Below, piece after piece: positions 1 through 5,202 of a stretch of 5,338 bases of DNA. The notes under the pieces are model-generated. The model did not search any database. It saw nothing but the letters and a program-made list of their open reading frames with translations, and was not told the DNA's origin. This stretch comes from Prevotellaceae bacterium. GTDB lineage: Bacteria > Bacteroidota > Bacteroidia > Bacteroidales > UBA932. The DNA is taken from assembly GCA_031259225.1 (NCBI GenBank), contig JAIRLT010000173.1:1-5338 (forward strand), written 5' to 3'. Both the position numbers and the translations under genes were made by a program. The number at the start of each line of letters is the position of its first letter. Within the stretch, counting starts at the first letter, position 1.

Positions 1-858
1 GTAACTGCTACATTGGACAACGCCGCCGGCAAATTCAACTGGTGCGTTTACGGCAGCGACTTCCCGCCCAATGCAAAGGATAATAGCAGCGGCGGCTATG
101 ACTTGAAAGGCTCGCCGCCGTTTATTATCAACGGTACGATAGAATGGACTGCGAACACTTATTCCGGCAGTGAGATAACCGCACTCACCGACGCCACCGG
201 CTGCCCGGGCGTGTGGTGCGGTAAGAACGGCGAAGCGGCGGGAGTGTTGAACTGTTGCGTTACCGGCACAACCAATTGCAGCGGCACGTGTAAAACCGAC
301 GGAAATTATACAACTAACGACGGCACATGTACAGGATCGTGCAATACCGCTTATGTACAATTACGAAACCAATGCGGCGAAGTGGTAAATGCCAAGTATA
401 GCACTTATACGAACTCCAGTTGCACAACACCAAATTATACAACAAACGACGGAAATTGTACCGGCAACTGCAATACAGCTTATGTTCGACTGCGGGATGC
501 TTGTGGAAATGTACTGAATGCACAATACAGCACCTATTCCAATACCAGTTGCAAAACGCCCAATTATACCACCAATGACGGCAATTGCACCGGCAACTGT
601 AATACCGCTTACGTTCAACTGAGAGATGCTTGCGGAACTGTTATAAACACAACTTACGGAACCTATACGAACACTTCGTGTACAAGCGGATGCTCGACAG
701 AACCAAACTGCGGCACTGTCCGCTTTTACGGTCCGCATGATCAACATGAGGCAGTATGCCGCAATTATTGCACGAGCAACGGGCAAACGTACTCCAAATC
801 GGAGCCCTGCGACGGTGACGGTGGTGGATCAAAGATATGTTGCACATGCTGTAAATAA
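1..858 (+). CDS. Cysteine-rich repeat protein, probably exported (5' end missing)
   Basis: The frame is open from the first base of the window, so the true start lies upstream; TTG at 13 is only an internal codon. Numbering from that codon, residues 1-95 form a domain with WCVYGSDFPPN, LKGSPPF and TDATGCPG, which resembles parts of Bacteroidales surface proteins I cannot name. Residues 98-226 are three tandem 43-residue units beginning NYTTNDG, each with cysteines at unit positions 9, 13, 24 and 40 (a CxxxC pair plus two). The C-terminal part (227-281) stays cysteine-rich and ends in CCTCCK; no sorting domain is visible. The even cysteine pattern and the Thr/Asn/Ser richness suggest a disulfide-stabilised extracellular protein, but this is inference because no signal peptide is in view. 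The function is unknown. That the frame is real is supported by silent differences between the repeats. Confidence 0.85.
   Translation, partial: VTATLDNAAGKFNWCVYGSDFPPNAKDNSSGGYDLKGSPPFIINGTIEWTANTYSGSEITALTDATGCPGVWCGKNGEAAGVLNCCVTGTTNCSGTCKTDGNYTTNDGTCTGSCNTAYVQLRNQCGEVVNAKYSTYTNSSCTTPNYTTNDGNCTGNCNTAYVRLRDACGNVLNAQYSTYSNTSCKTPNYTTNDGNCTGNCNTAYVQLRDACGTVINTTYGTYTNTSCTSGCSTEPNCGTVRFYGPHDQHEAVCRNYCTSNGQTYSKSEPCDGDGGGSKICCTCCK
304..690 (+). repeat. Three tandem 129-bp coding repeats (43 residues each)
   Basis: Units lie at 304-432, 433-561 and 562-690, with no spacer. Units 1 and 2 share 32 of 43 residues, and units 2 and 3 share 33 of 43. The first 18 residues of units 2 and 3 are identical, yet 8 of those 18 codons differ silently. 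The duplication is therefore old and the protein sequence is under constraint. The third unit ends TSG in place of TTP or KTP and passes into the unique C-terminus. Confidence 0.93.
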
Positions 859-930
859 TGAAAAATATCATAGAAAGATGAACCATTAACATAGCCGCTA
901 ATAGTGCGTTTCCACCAACCGCTAACCTTC

Positions 931-967
931 GTTGCGCCTTGTTCCCGTTAGGGTTTCAGCGTGCAAC
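931..967. other. Imperfect hairpin downstream of the repeat-protein gene
   Basis: GTTGCGC (931-937) can pair with GCGTGCAAC (959-967) with one bulged T, and CCC (944-946) can pair with GGG (951-953) inside it. It follows the stop codon at 856-858 and could help end or protect that transcript. There is no T-run after it, so it is not a standard intrinsic terminator. Apart from this, 859-1010 shows no gene or clear signal. Confidence 0.25.
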
Positions 968-1011
968 CATGAAATAATAAAAATGTTCTCGACATAGGTA
1001 AAACAGGGGAA

Positions 1012-1142
1012 AATAAAAAAGCCCCTGTTCTCCGTCCGGTAGGCTAACTTTACAAAACTACCGTCCGGTTCAGGCGCCGAAACGCCTTAGGCAGGGGCAA
1101 GTCCTCATGTTTTTGGTGTTGGAGGCGCCTGTTTATTTTAAC
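1012..1142 (-). ncRNA. Candidate structured small RNA, about 125-130 nt, family not identified
   Basis: Read on the minus strand, this segment starts just after a TACTTTTG promoter-type site (1156-1149) and ends in six U residues (1020-1015) directly after a stem. The closing stem is GCCCCTG (1098-1092) with CAGGGGC (1027-1021). Inside it are a hairpin of AGGCG/CGCCT type (1087-1083 with 1076-1072) and a 6-bp hairpin CTACCG/CGGTAG (1063-1037) with a 15-nt loop. A perfect 8-bp inverted repeat (1131-1124 with 1078-1071) competes with the first hairpin and would form a pseudoknot with the closing stem. No gene follows it in the same direction, so it looks like a stand-alone RNA rather than a leader. 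I see no SRP RNA core motif (GGAAGGNAGCA) and cannot assign it to 6S RNA, tmRNA or a known riboswitch. Confidence 0.6.
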
Positions 1143-1148
1143 GAAGCA

Positions 1149-1156
1149 CAAAAGTA
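1149..1156 (-). promoter_or_regulatory. Bacteroidota-type -7 element for the minus-strand RNA
   Basis: The minus strand reads TACTTTTG, which matches TAnnTTTG exactly. A start about 7 nt downstream would fall near 1142, just before the structured region. A convincing -33 TTTG is missing: the expected place is only T-rich. The position relative to the structured RNA is the main support. Confidence 0.5.
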
Positions 1157-1173
1157 CAAAAAAATATAAAATC

Positions 1174-1284
1174 ATGAAAATAAAATTAAAGTGGCTGCAA
1201 ATACAGGTATTTTTAATCAAGGTAACGGTGTATGAAAACGGCGCGTGGTGGCTGCATTTTCTCTTGGTGGTACTGTTCCGGTAG
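1174..1284 (+). CDS. Possible 36-residue hydrophobic small protein
   Basis: ATG at 1174 opens a frame of 36 codons that stops at TAG 1282-1284. The peptide starts with a basic stretch (MKIKLKWLQ), continues through a mixed middle (VTVYENGAWW) and ends in a hydrophobic run (LHFLLVVLF) followed by Arg. This could be one short membrane-associated segment, as in small membrane peptides. There is no Shine-Dalgarno sequence, which is usual in this phylum, and no clear plus-strand promoter. Its start lies in the upstream region of the divergent RNA candidate at 1012-1142. A frame of this size can occur by chance, so only the composition and the otherwise empty location support it. No family is recognised. 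Confidence 0.3.
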   Translation: MKIKLKWLQIQVFLIKVTVYENGAWWLHFLLVVLFR

Positions 1285-1364
1285 GCAGGGCAGCGAATGT
1301 GCTAATGTGACTAAAATGGATGGTAGCCGGCAGTGGTAGCACCTGTACCTATGGCTCCATACCT

Positions 1365-1380
1365 GACCGGGTATCCGGTC
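1365..1380. other. Small perfect hairpin GACCGG-GTAT-CCGGTC
   Basis: Six base pairs with a 4-nt loop, followed directly by TTTGATTACTTAG on the plus strand. It could weakly end transcription coming from the small frame at 1174-1284, but the T-run is short and interrupted. It borders the first copy of the 31-bp direct repeat. Confidence 0.25.
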
Positions 1381-1411
1381 TTTGATTACTTAGTTTTTGT
1401 GCATTTGCCCT
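1381..1411. repeat. 31-bp direct repeat, copy 1
   Basis: It begins TTTGATTACTTA and ends TTTGCCCT. It matches 1536-1566 at 28 of 31 positions; the three differences are G/A, T/C and A/G transitions. The pair brackets the palindrome array. Confidence 0.85.
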
Positions 1412-1435
1412 TTCCTACACGCCGGGGGAACAAAA

Positions 1436-1518
1436 CCCACGTGTTGGTTTCCGTCCCGCACGGTGCAGGAAGAAAACCGCACGTGCGGAAAGTATCCCGC
1501 ACAGTGCAGGAAGAAAAC
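1436..1518. repeat. Array of CACGTG-like palindromes at about 21-bp spacing
   Basis: Four palindromic cores are centred at about 1440.5 (CACGTG), 1462 (GCACGGTGC), 1482.5 (CCGCACGTGCGG, perfect over 12 bp) and 1503 (GCACAGTGC). The spacings are 21.5, 20.5 and 20.5 bp. The units at 1455-1477 and 1496-1518 are 22 of 23 identical, with a 41-bp period. That period is not a multiple of three, which argues against coding. Two helical turns per step would put all cores on one face of the DNA, as in a multi-site operator. It could equally be a degenerate intergenic repeat family. Confidence 0.7.
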
Positions 1519-1535
1519 TGCATTTATCCTAAAAA

Positions 1536-1566
1536 TTTGATTACTTAATTTTCGTGCGTTTGCCCT
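1536..1566. repeat. 31-bp direct repeat, copy 2, next to the tRNA promoter
   Basis: This is the second copy of the repeat at 1381-1411, ending 18 bp before the -33 element of the tRNA-Glu promoter. Its first bases, TTTGATTAC, are also mirrored by GTAAATCAAA at 1571-1580, an inverted repeat with one extra A. Confidence 0.85.
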
Positions 1567-1584
1567 GATCGTAAATCAAAAAAA

Positions 1585-1616
1585 TTTGCACAATCTAAAA
1601 ATAGGTGTTATCTTTG
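1585..1616 (+). promoter_or_regulatory. Promoter of the tRNA-Glu-rpsT unit
   Basis: TTTG at 1585-1588 and TATCTTTG at 1609-1616 match the -33 and -7 elements of Bacteroidota housekeeping promoters, with a 20-bp spacer. The predicted start is near 1622-1624, about a dozen bases before the tRNA. Confidence 0.85.
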
Positions 1617-1634
1617 CAGCCCAAAAACAAAAAT

Positions 1635-1706
1635 GGTCCGTTCATCTAAGGGTTAGGATTCAAGATTTTCATTCTTGCCATAGGGGTTCGAATCCCCTAC
1701 GGACTA
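1635..1706 (+). tRNA. tRNA-Glu, anticodon UUC
   Basis: The sequence folds as a full cloverleaf. The acceptor is GGTCCGT with ACGGACT (a G-U pair at 1-72). The anticodon stem CAAGA/TCTTG carries the loop TTTTCAT, so the anticodon is TTC. The T arm is AGGGG-TTCGAAT-CCCCT and the discriminator base is A. CCA is not encoded, so it must be added after transcription. The tRNA reads GAA, and GAG by wobble. It lies 64 bp before rpsT with no terminator between them, so both probably come from one transcript that is cut to release the tRNA. Confidence 0.97.
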
Positions 1707-1770
1707 CAAAAAGCCGGACGAAAGGCTGAAAGTAAAAGGTAATAGACAAAATAATATAAAATTTACGAAT

Positions 1771-2028
1771 ATGGCAAATCATAAATCCGCTGAAAAACGT
1801 TACCGCCAAAGCGAAAAACGCAGAGTGCATAACAAGTATTATGCCCGCACAACCCGTAATGCCATAAAAGCATTGCGTAATACTACCGATAAGGCGGCAG
1901 CCATAGCGTTGCTCCCAAAGGTTTCGTCTATGTTGGACAAGTTGGCGAAGATAAATGTTATTCATAAAAATAAGGCGGCAAATCTCAAAAGCAGTTTAAC
2001 CCTTTACGTGAATAAATTAGTGGCATAA
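1771..2028 (+). CDS. rpsT: 30S ribosomal protein S20
   Basis: This 85-residue basic protein has the usual length of S20 and its family signature: MANHKSAEKRYRQSEKRR at the N-terminus and IHKNKAANLKSSL near residues 64-76. S20 binds 16S rRNA early in assembly of the small subunit. The ATG at 1771 gives the standard MANHKSA start. No Shine-Dalgarno sequence is visible; the leader before it is A/T-rich, as is usual in Bacteroidota. The gene follows tRNA-Glu, with the nearest promoter upstream of the tRNA, and is closed by a strong terminator at 2050-2085. Expression is therefore probably coupled to the tRNA transcript. Nothing in it is unusual. Confidence 0.98.
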   Translation: MANHKSAEKRYRQSEKRRVHNKYYARTTRNAIKALRNTTDKAAAIALLPKVSSMLDKLAKINVIHKNKAANLKSSLTLYVNKLVA

Positions 2029-2049
2029 CGGCGGTTTCGCCTTGTGTAG

Positions 2050-2085
2050 AGCCTTTCCGCACATTGCGGGAAGGCTTTTTATTTT
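2050..2085 (+). terminator. Intrinsic terminator after rpsT
   Basis: AGCCTTTCCGC (2050-2060) pairs with GCGGGAAGGCT (2066-2076) as an 11-bp stem with one G-U pair and the 5-nt loop ACATT. TTTTTATTTT follows. It ends the tRNA-Glu-rpsT transcript and separates it from the next operon. Confidence 0.93.
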
Positions 2086-2088
2086 GCG

Positions 2089-2118
2089 TTGCACTAAAAA
2101 ATATTTTGCGTATTTTTG
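2089..2118 (+). promoter_or_regulatory. Promoter of the aminotransferase operon
   Basis: TATTTTTG at 2111-2118 matches TAnnTTTG. TTGC at 2089-2092 is a plausible, weaker -33 element, with 19 bp between TTG and the -7 element. The start would be near 2124-2126, giving a very short leader of about 20 nt before the ATG at 2145. Confidence 0.7.
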
Positions 2119-2144
2119 TTAAACTAAAACAGCAATCATGACCA

Positions 2145-3338
2145 ATGAGCAATACGATTAGCCGGCGGCAACTTTTTTTGCAACATGTAGCGCAAACATC
2201 GCCTGCGCCTATGGGGCTGGAAGCCGGGCACGCAGAGGGCATCTATATCTACGATACGAATGGTAAACGGTATATTGATCTAATTGCCGGCGTGGCGGTG
2301 AGTAATGTGGGGCATTGCCATCCGGAAGTGGTAGCGGCGGTGCGGGAACAAGCGGCGCGGTACATGCACCTGATGGTGTACGGCGAATATATCCAGTCGC
2401 CGCAAACGGCGTATGCACAAGCCCTGGCAAGCATCCTGCCGCCGCCGCTCGATTGCGTTTATTTTGTCAATTCCGGCAGCGAAGCCAACGAGGGCGCGCT
2501 AAAATTAGCCAAACGCTATACCGGGCGAACGGAAACCGTCGCTTTCAAAAATGCCTACCACGGCAGCACGCAAGGCGTTTTAAGCGTTATCGGGGACGAA
2601 TTATTTCGCAATGCTTTCCGCCCTTTGCTGCCCGATGTGCGGCAAGGGACGTTTAATTCTTTCGACGATTTACGGCATATTACCCACCGCACTGCTGCTG
2701 TGTTAATCGAACCGGTGCAGGGCGAAGCAGGGGTGGTTACGCCGCAAGCCGGCTACTTGCAAGCCTTGCGGGAACGATGCAACCAAACCGGCGCACTGCT
2801 GGTTTTCGACGAAGTGCAAACCGGCTTCGGGCGTACCGGGTCGTGGTTTGCGGCAACGCACTATGGCGTGACGCCCGACATCATGACTTTGGCAAAAGCC
2901 ATGGGTGGCGGGATGCCACTCGGCGCATTTGTCGCGCCGCGCGAAATAATGGCAGCGCTGCAAAGCCGCCCGGCGCTGGGGCATATTACCACCTTCGGTG
3001 GGCATCCGGTGTCGTGTGCGGCGGCGCTGGCGGCATTGAACGTATTGCGGGATGAAAACCTGCCGGCGGCAGTGGCGGAAAAAGCCGCTCTCTTCCGCCG
3101 CTTACTGGTACACGAAACCATCAAGGAAATTCGCGGCGAAGGCTTGATGCTTGCCGTAGAACTGGGCGATGCACAACGCCTGCAACGGGTTGTATCCGGA
3201 CTGTGGAACGAGGGCATTATTACGGAATGGTTTTTATTTTGCCCTACGGCTTTCCGGATAGCGCCGCCGCTAATTATTACGGAAGAGGAAATCCGCAAAA
3301 TTTGCGCTGTTTTAATAGAAATCTTGGACAAATATTAG
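2145..3338 (+). CDS. PLP-dependent class III aminotransferase (ArgD/ornithine type)
   Basis: This 397-residue protein has the full-length fold-type I, class III aminotransferase pattern. It shows NSGSEANEG at 109-117 (cofactor phosphate loop), YHG at 138-140 (stacking on the PLP ring), EPVQGEAG at 189-196, FDEVQTGFGRTG at 221-232 (Asp222 to the pyridine nitrogen), Lys251 in LAKAMGGG (Schiff base), TTFGGHP at 282-288 (phosphate from the partner subunit) and Arg371 in FRIAPPL (substrate carboxylate). The enzyme is cytosolic and moves an amino group between an amine or amino acid and a 2-oxo acid, commonly 2-oxoglutarate. The substrate cannot be fixed: acetylornithine, ornithine or 4-aminobutyrate are the family options, and no arginine-pathway genes lie nearby. 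The ATG at 2145 is chosen because the nearer upstream ATG (2138) is out of frame and stops after 7 codons. The gene is probably the first of an operon with the one at 3351. Confidence 0.93.
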   Translation: MSNTISRRQLFLQHVAQTSPAPMGLEAGHAEGIYIYDTNGKRYIDLIAGVAVSNVGHCHPEVVAAVREQAARYMHLMVYGEYIQSPQTAYAQALASILPPPLDCVYFVNSGSEANEGALKLAKRYTGRTETVAFKNAYHGSTQGVLSVIGDELFRNAFRPLLPDVRQGTFNSFDDLRHITHRTAAVLIEPVQGEAGVVTPQAGYLQALRERCNQTGALLVFDEVQTGFGRTGSWFAATHYGVTPDIMTLAKAMGGGMPLGAFVAPREIMAALQSRPALGHITTFGGHPVSCAAALAALNVLRDENLPAAVAEKAALFRRLLVHETIKEIRGEGLMLAVELGDAQRLQRVVSGLWNEGIITEWFLFCPTAFRIAPPLIITEEEIRKICAVLIEILDKY

Positions 3339-3350
3339 CCGGTTACAGTC

Positions 3351-4172
3351 ATGATGAAATACCTTTACCTTATTACCGGGTGGCTGTGCGGAAGTTTTGT
3401 TGTGCAAGCGCAGGTACTTGAAGAACGCACGGCTAATCTTCCGGCGCTGATGCGGCAGGCTGCTGCCGAGACCGACAGTGTCCGGAAAACCGCCGCCATG
3501 GCTGTTTTCGCCGCTGGCTTTGAAGAAGCGCTCCGCCGCGAAGCGCTTCCGGACAACGTGTTCGATAGCATCCCGTACCTCGGTATGTTGGTTTCGCCGG
3601 ACAAGAAAGTACGCATATTTACATGGAACCTGCCCCTCACCGCCACGCAGCACCGTTACTTTGGCATCGTACAGTACCGCATCCATAACACGGTTCGAAC
3701 CACCGTGCTGAACGATGTGAAAGCTTCCCTCGCCGGACGACCGGAAACAATCACGCTGAATAACGGCGACTGGTTTGGCGCGCTGTATTACGACCTGCTG
3801 CAAAATAAAACCGGCGACCGCGTATATTATACCTTACTGGGCTATGATTTCCATTCCGACGCCACGCACCGCAAATTGTTGGACGTACTTACTTTCGACG
3901 AACAGGGCATTCCGTCGTTCGGCGCGCCCCTTTTCGATAACGGGCGATGGAAAGCCAGCCGGGTACTGCTGGAATACAGCGCCGACACGCCATTTTACCT
4001 GTCCTATTTACCACGCAAAAAAATAATTGTCTTCCAACGTCTTGAAACCGTATCACTTGGCGGATTTCCCCGCCGCGTTCCCTCCGGCGAATTTGACGGC
4101 TTGCAATTCAATCGCGGCGAATGGAAGCTGCTAAAAAACCTGGACATAATCCCAAAAGATTTTGAAAAATAA
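3351..4172 (+). CDS. Exported protein of unknown function, Bacteroidota type
   Basis: This 273-residue protein starts with a signal peptide: MMKYLYLITGWLCGSFVVQA, with likely cleavage after Ala20 (VQA-Q). The only Cys near the start is not in a lipobox, so a soluble periplasmic or outer-surface location is expected rather than a lipoprotein. The mature part holds no catalytic motif I recognise. Its most distinctive segments are RIFTWNLPL (about 88-96), DWFGALYYDLL (140-150), YYTLLGYDFHSD (159-170) and DVLTFDEQGIPSFGAPLF (178-195), which read like a beta-rich single domain and resemble uncharacterised conserved Bacteroidales proteins. It starts 12 bp after the aminotransferase stop, with no terminator or promoter between them, so co-transcription is likely. 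The start may be either of two adjacent ATGs (3351 or 3354). The function is unknown. Confidence 0.85.
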   Translation: MMKYLYLITGWLCGSFVVQAQVLEERTANLPALMRQAAAETDSVRKTAAMAVFAAGFEEALRREALPDNVFDSIPYLGMLVSPDKKVRIFTWNLPLTATQHRYFGIVQYRIHNTVRTTVLNDVKASLAGRPETITLNNGDWFGALYYDLLQNKTGDRVYYTLLGYDFHSDATHRKLLDVLTFDEQGIPSFGAPLFDNGRWKASRVLLEYSADTPFYLSYLPRKKIIVFQRLETVSLGGFPRRVPSGEFDGLQFNRGEWKLLKNLDIIPKDFEK

Positions 4173-4227
4173 AAGAAGATTTACCGATTTAGGCTAACGC
4201 CGGGGCGAATTAAAAATTATGAATTGG

Positions 4228-4241
4228 GCTGGTGCGCCAGC
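4228..4241. other. Short hairpin between convergent genes
   Basis: GCTGG-TGCG-CCAGC lies midway between the exported-protein gene and the glycosyltransferase gene, which converge here. On the minus strand a T-rich stretch (AATTTTTAATT) starts about 12 nt after it, so it is a weak candidate terminator for the glycosyltransferase. On the plus strand no T-run follows. The rest of 4173-4263 is unremarkable. Confidence 0.3.
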
Positions 4242-4263
4242 GCTTCCCACTGCTTCCCTCCTG

Positions 4264-5196
4264 TTAATTAAAATTGATTTTCTCGGATACGATATATTCG
4301 GGACGGTCTTTCGATTCGTCAAAGATGTTGCCGATGTATTGCCCCAATACGCCGATAGTCAATAGTTGCACGCCCCCGAAAAACACCACAATGGCAATGG
4401 TCGATATCCATCCCTGAACGGTAGCTCCGCCTAAGATAAAACGGTTTATGATCATCCACAGCACAAATGCCAACCCAAAGACTACACAGATAAAACCTAA
4501 GGACGTCGCCACTTTGAGCGGTTTTTTGGAAAAATAAAACAAGCCTATCATGGCAAATTTAAGCATTTTTCGCAGCGGATATTTAGTTTCCCCCGCAAAG
4601 CGTTCCTCCCGCTCATAGTAGCAGGGCGTTTGTTTAAATCCCATCCAGCTTATCAATCCGCGGATGTATTTGTTTTTTTCTTTCAATGCATTAAATTCGT
4701 TGATGATTTTCCTGTCCATCAACCGGAAGTCGCCGGTGTCCACCGGGAATTTCACATCCGAGAGGTAATTTAACAACCGGTAAAATATTTTTGCGGTTAA
4801 TAATTTAAACCAGCTTTCTCCTTTGCGGTGCTTCCGCACACCATATACGACGTTGGCTTGTTCTGCTTTCATGATATCGAGCATCTCTAAAATCACAACC
4901 GGCGGGTCTTGCAAATCGGCGTCTATAATCACCGCCGCATCGCCCGCACAATGGCGCAAGCCGGCTGATACAGCGCACTGATGTCCGAAATTCCGCGAGA
5001 AGTGAAGTATTTTCACACTTTTATCCTGTGCAGCAATATCCGATAACGCTTCAAAAGTATGGTCATTGCTGCCGTCGTTTACAAAAATCAATTCGTATCC
5101 GTGGGAAAGTTTTTTCATTACTTCGGTAAGCTGCCGGTGCGTTTCGGCAATCACGGCTTCTTCGTTGTAGCAGGGGATGATGACGGAAAGTAACAT
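4264..5196 (-). CDS. Family 2 glycosyltransferase, GtrB/DPM1 type, two membrane helices
   Basis: This 310-residue protein has a GT-A domain followed by two membrane helices, the usual layout and length of bacterial polyprenyl-phosphate glycosyltransferases. Visible motifs are SVIIPCYNEE (4-13), FVNDGSNDHT (38-47, nucleotide binding), IDADLQDPP (91-99, the DxD metal site), DTGDFRLMDR (153-162), YIRGLISWMGF (177-187) and RFAGETKYPLRKMLKFA (199-215). Membrane segments lie at about 229-253 and 263-287, and the tail RPEYIVSEKINF is typical. Known relatives transfer glucose or another sugar from a nucleotide sugar to undecaprenyl phosphate on the inner face of the membrane, for later modification of O-antigen, lipid A or other envelope glycans. 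The sugar cannot be read from sequence. Translation starts 6 nt after the stop of the frame at 5203-5338, and no promoter is evident, so it probably belongs to an operon that enters from the right. Confidence 0.93.
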   Translation of the reverse strand: MLLSVIIPCYNEEAVIAETHRQLTEVMKKLSHGYELIFVNDGSNDHTFEALSDIAAQDKSVKILHFSRNFGHQCAVSAGLRHCAGDAAVIIDADLQDPPVVILEMLDIMKAEQANVVYGVRKHRKGESWFKLLTAKIFYRLLNYLSDVKFPVDTGDFRLMDRKIINEFNALKEKNKYIRGLISWMGFKQTPCYYEREERFAGETKYPLRKMLKFAMIGLFYFSKKPLKVATSLGFICVVFGLAFVLWMIINRFILGGATVQGWISTIAIVVFFGGVQLLTIGVLGQYIGNIFDESKDRPEYIVSEKINFN

Positions 5197-5202
5197 ATAA
5201 AA

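Noticed and set aside
361..786. A 141-codon open frame on the minus strand inside the repeat-protein gene
   Set aside because: It is the antisense shadow of the tandem repeats: the repeated DNA keeps the opposite frame open too. The plus frame has the conserved cysteine pattern and silent-site divergence.
1021..1098. Reading the minus-strand structure as SRP RNA or a c-di-GMP riboswitch
   Set aside because: The SRP core GGAAGGNAGCA is missing. The similarity to c-di-GMP-I (GGUAG and CCGGACGG-like bits) does not extend to its conserved core, and no gene lies downstream to be controlled.
1436..1518. CRISPR array
   Set aside because: The units are palindromes at about 21-bp steps with no unique spacers of 30 bp or so, and no cas genes are present.
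1333..1548. A 71-codon frame starting with GTG across the palindrome array
   Set aside because: The 23-bp repeat has a 41-bp period, so its two copies fall in different frames, which is not expected of a coding repeat. There is no start context and no recognisable protein.
1669..1965. A 98-codon minus-strand frame over tRNA-Glu and rpsT
   Set aside because: It runs antisense to two certain genes and has no promoter or family resemblance.
2315..2656. Several long alternative frames within the aminotransferase gene on both strands
   Set aside because: They are shadows caused by the high GC content of the gene. The main frame carries every PLP-enzyme motif in order.
3312..3803. A 163-codon minus-strand frame over the exported-protein gene
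   Set aside because: It overlaps the aminotransferase end and the exported-protein start. The plus frame has a clear signal peptide and operon spacing.
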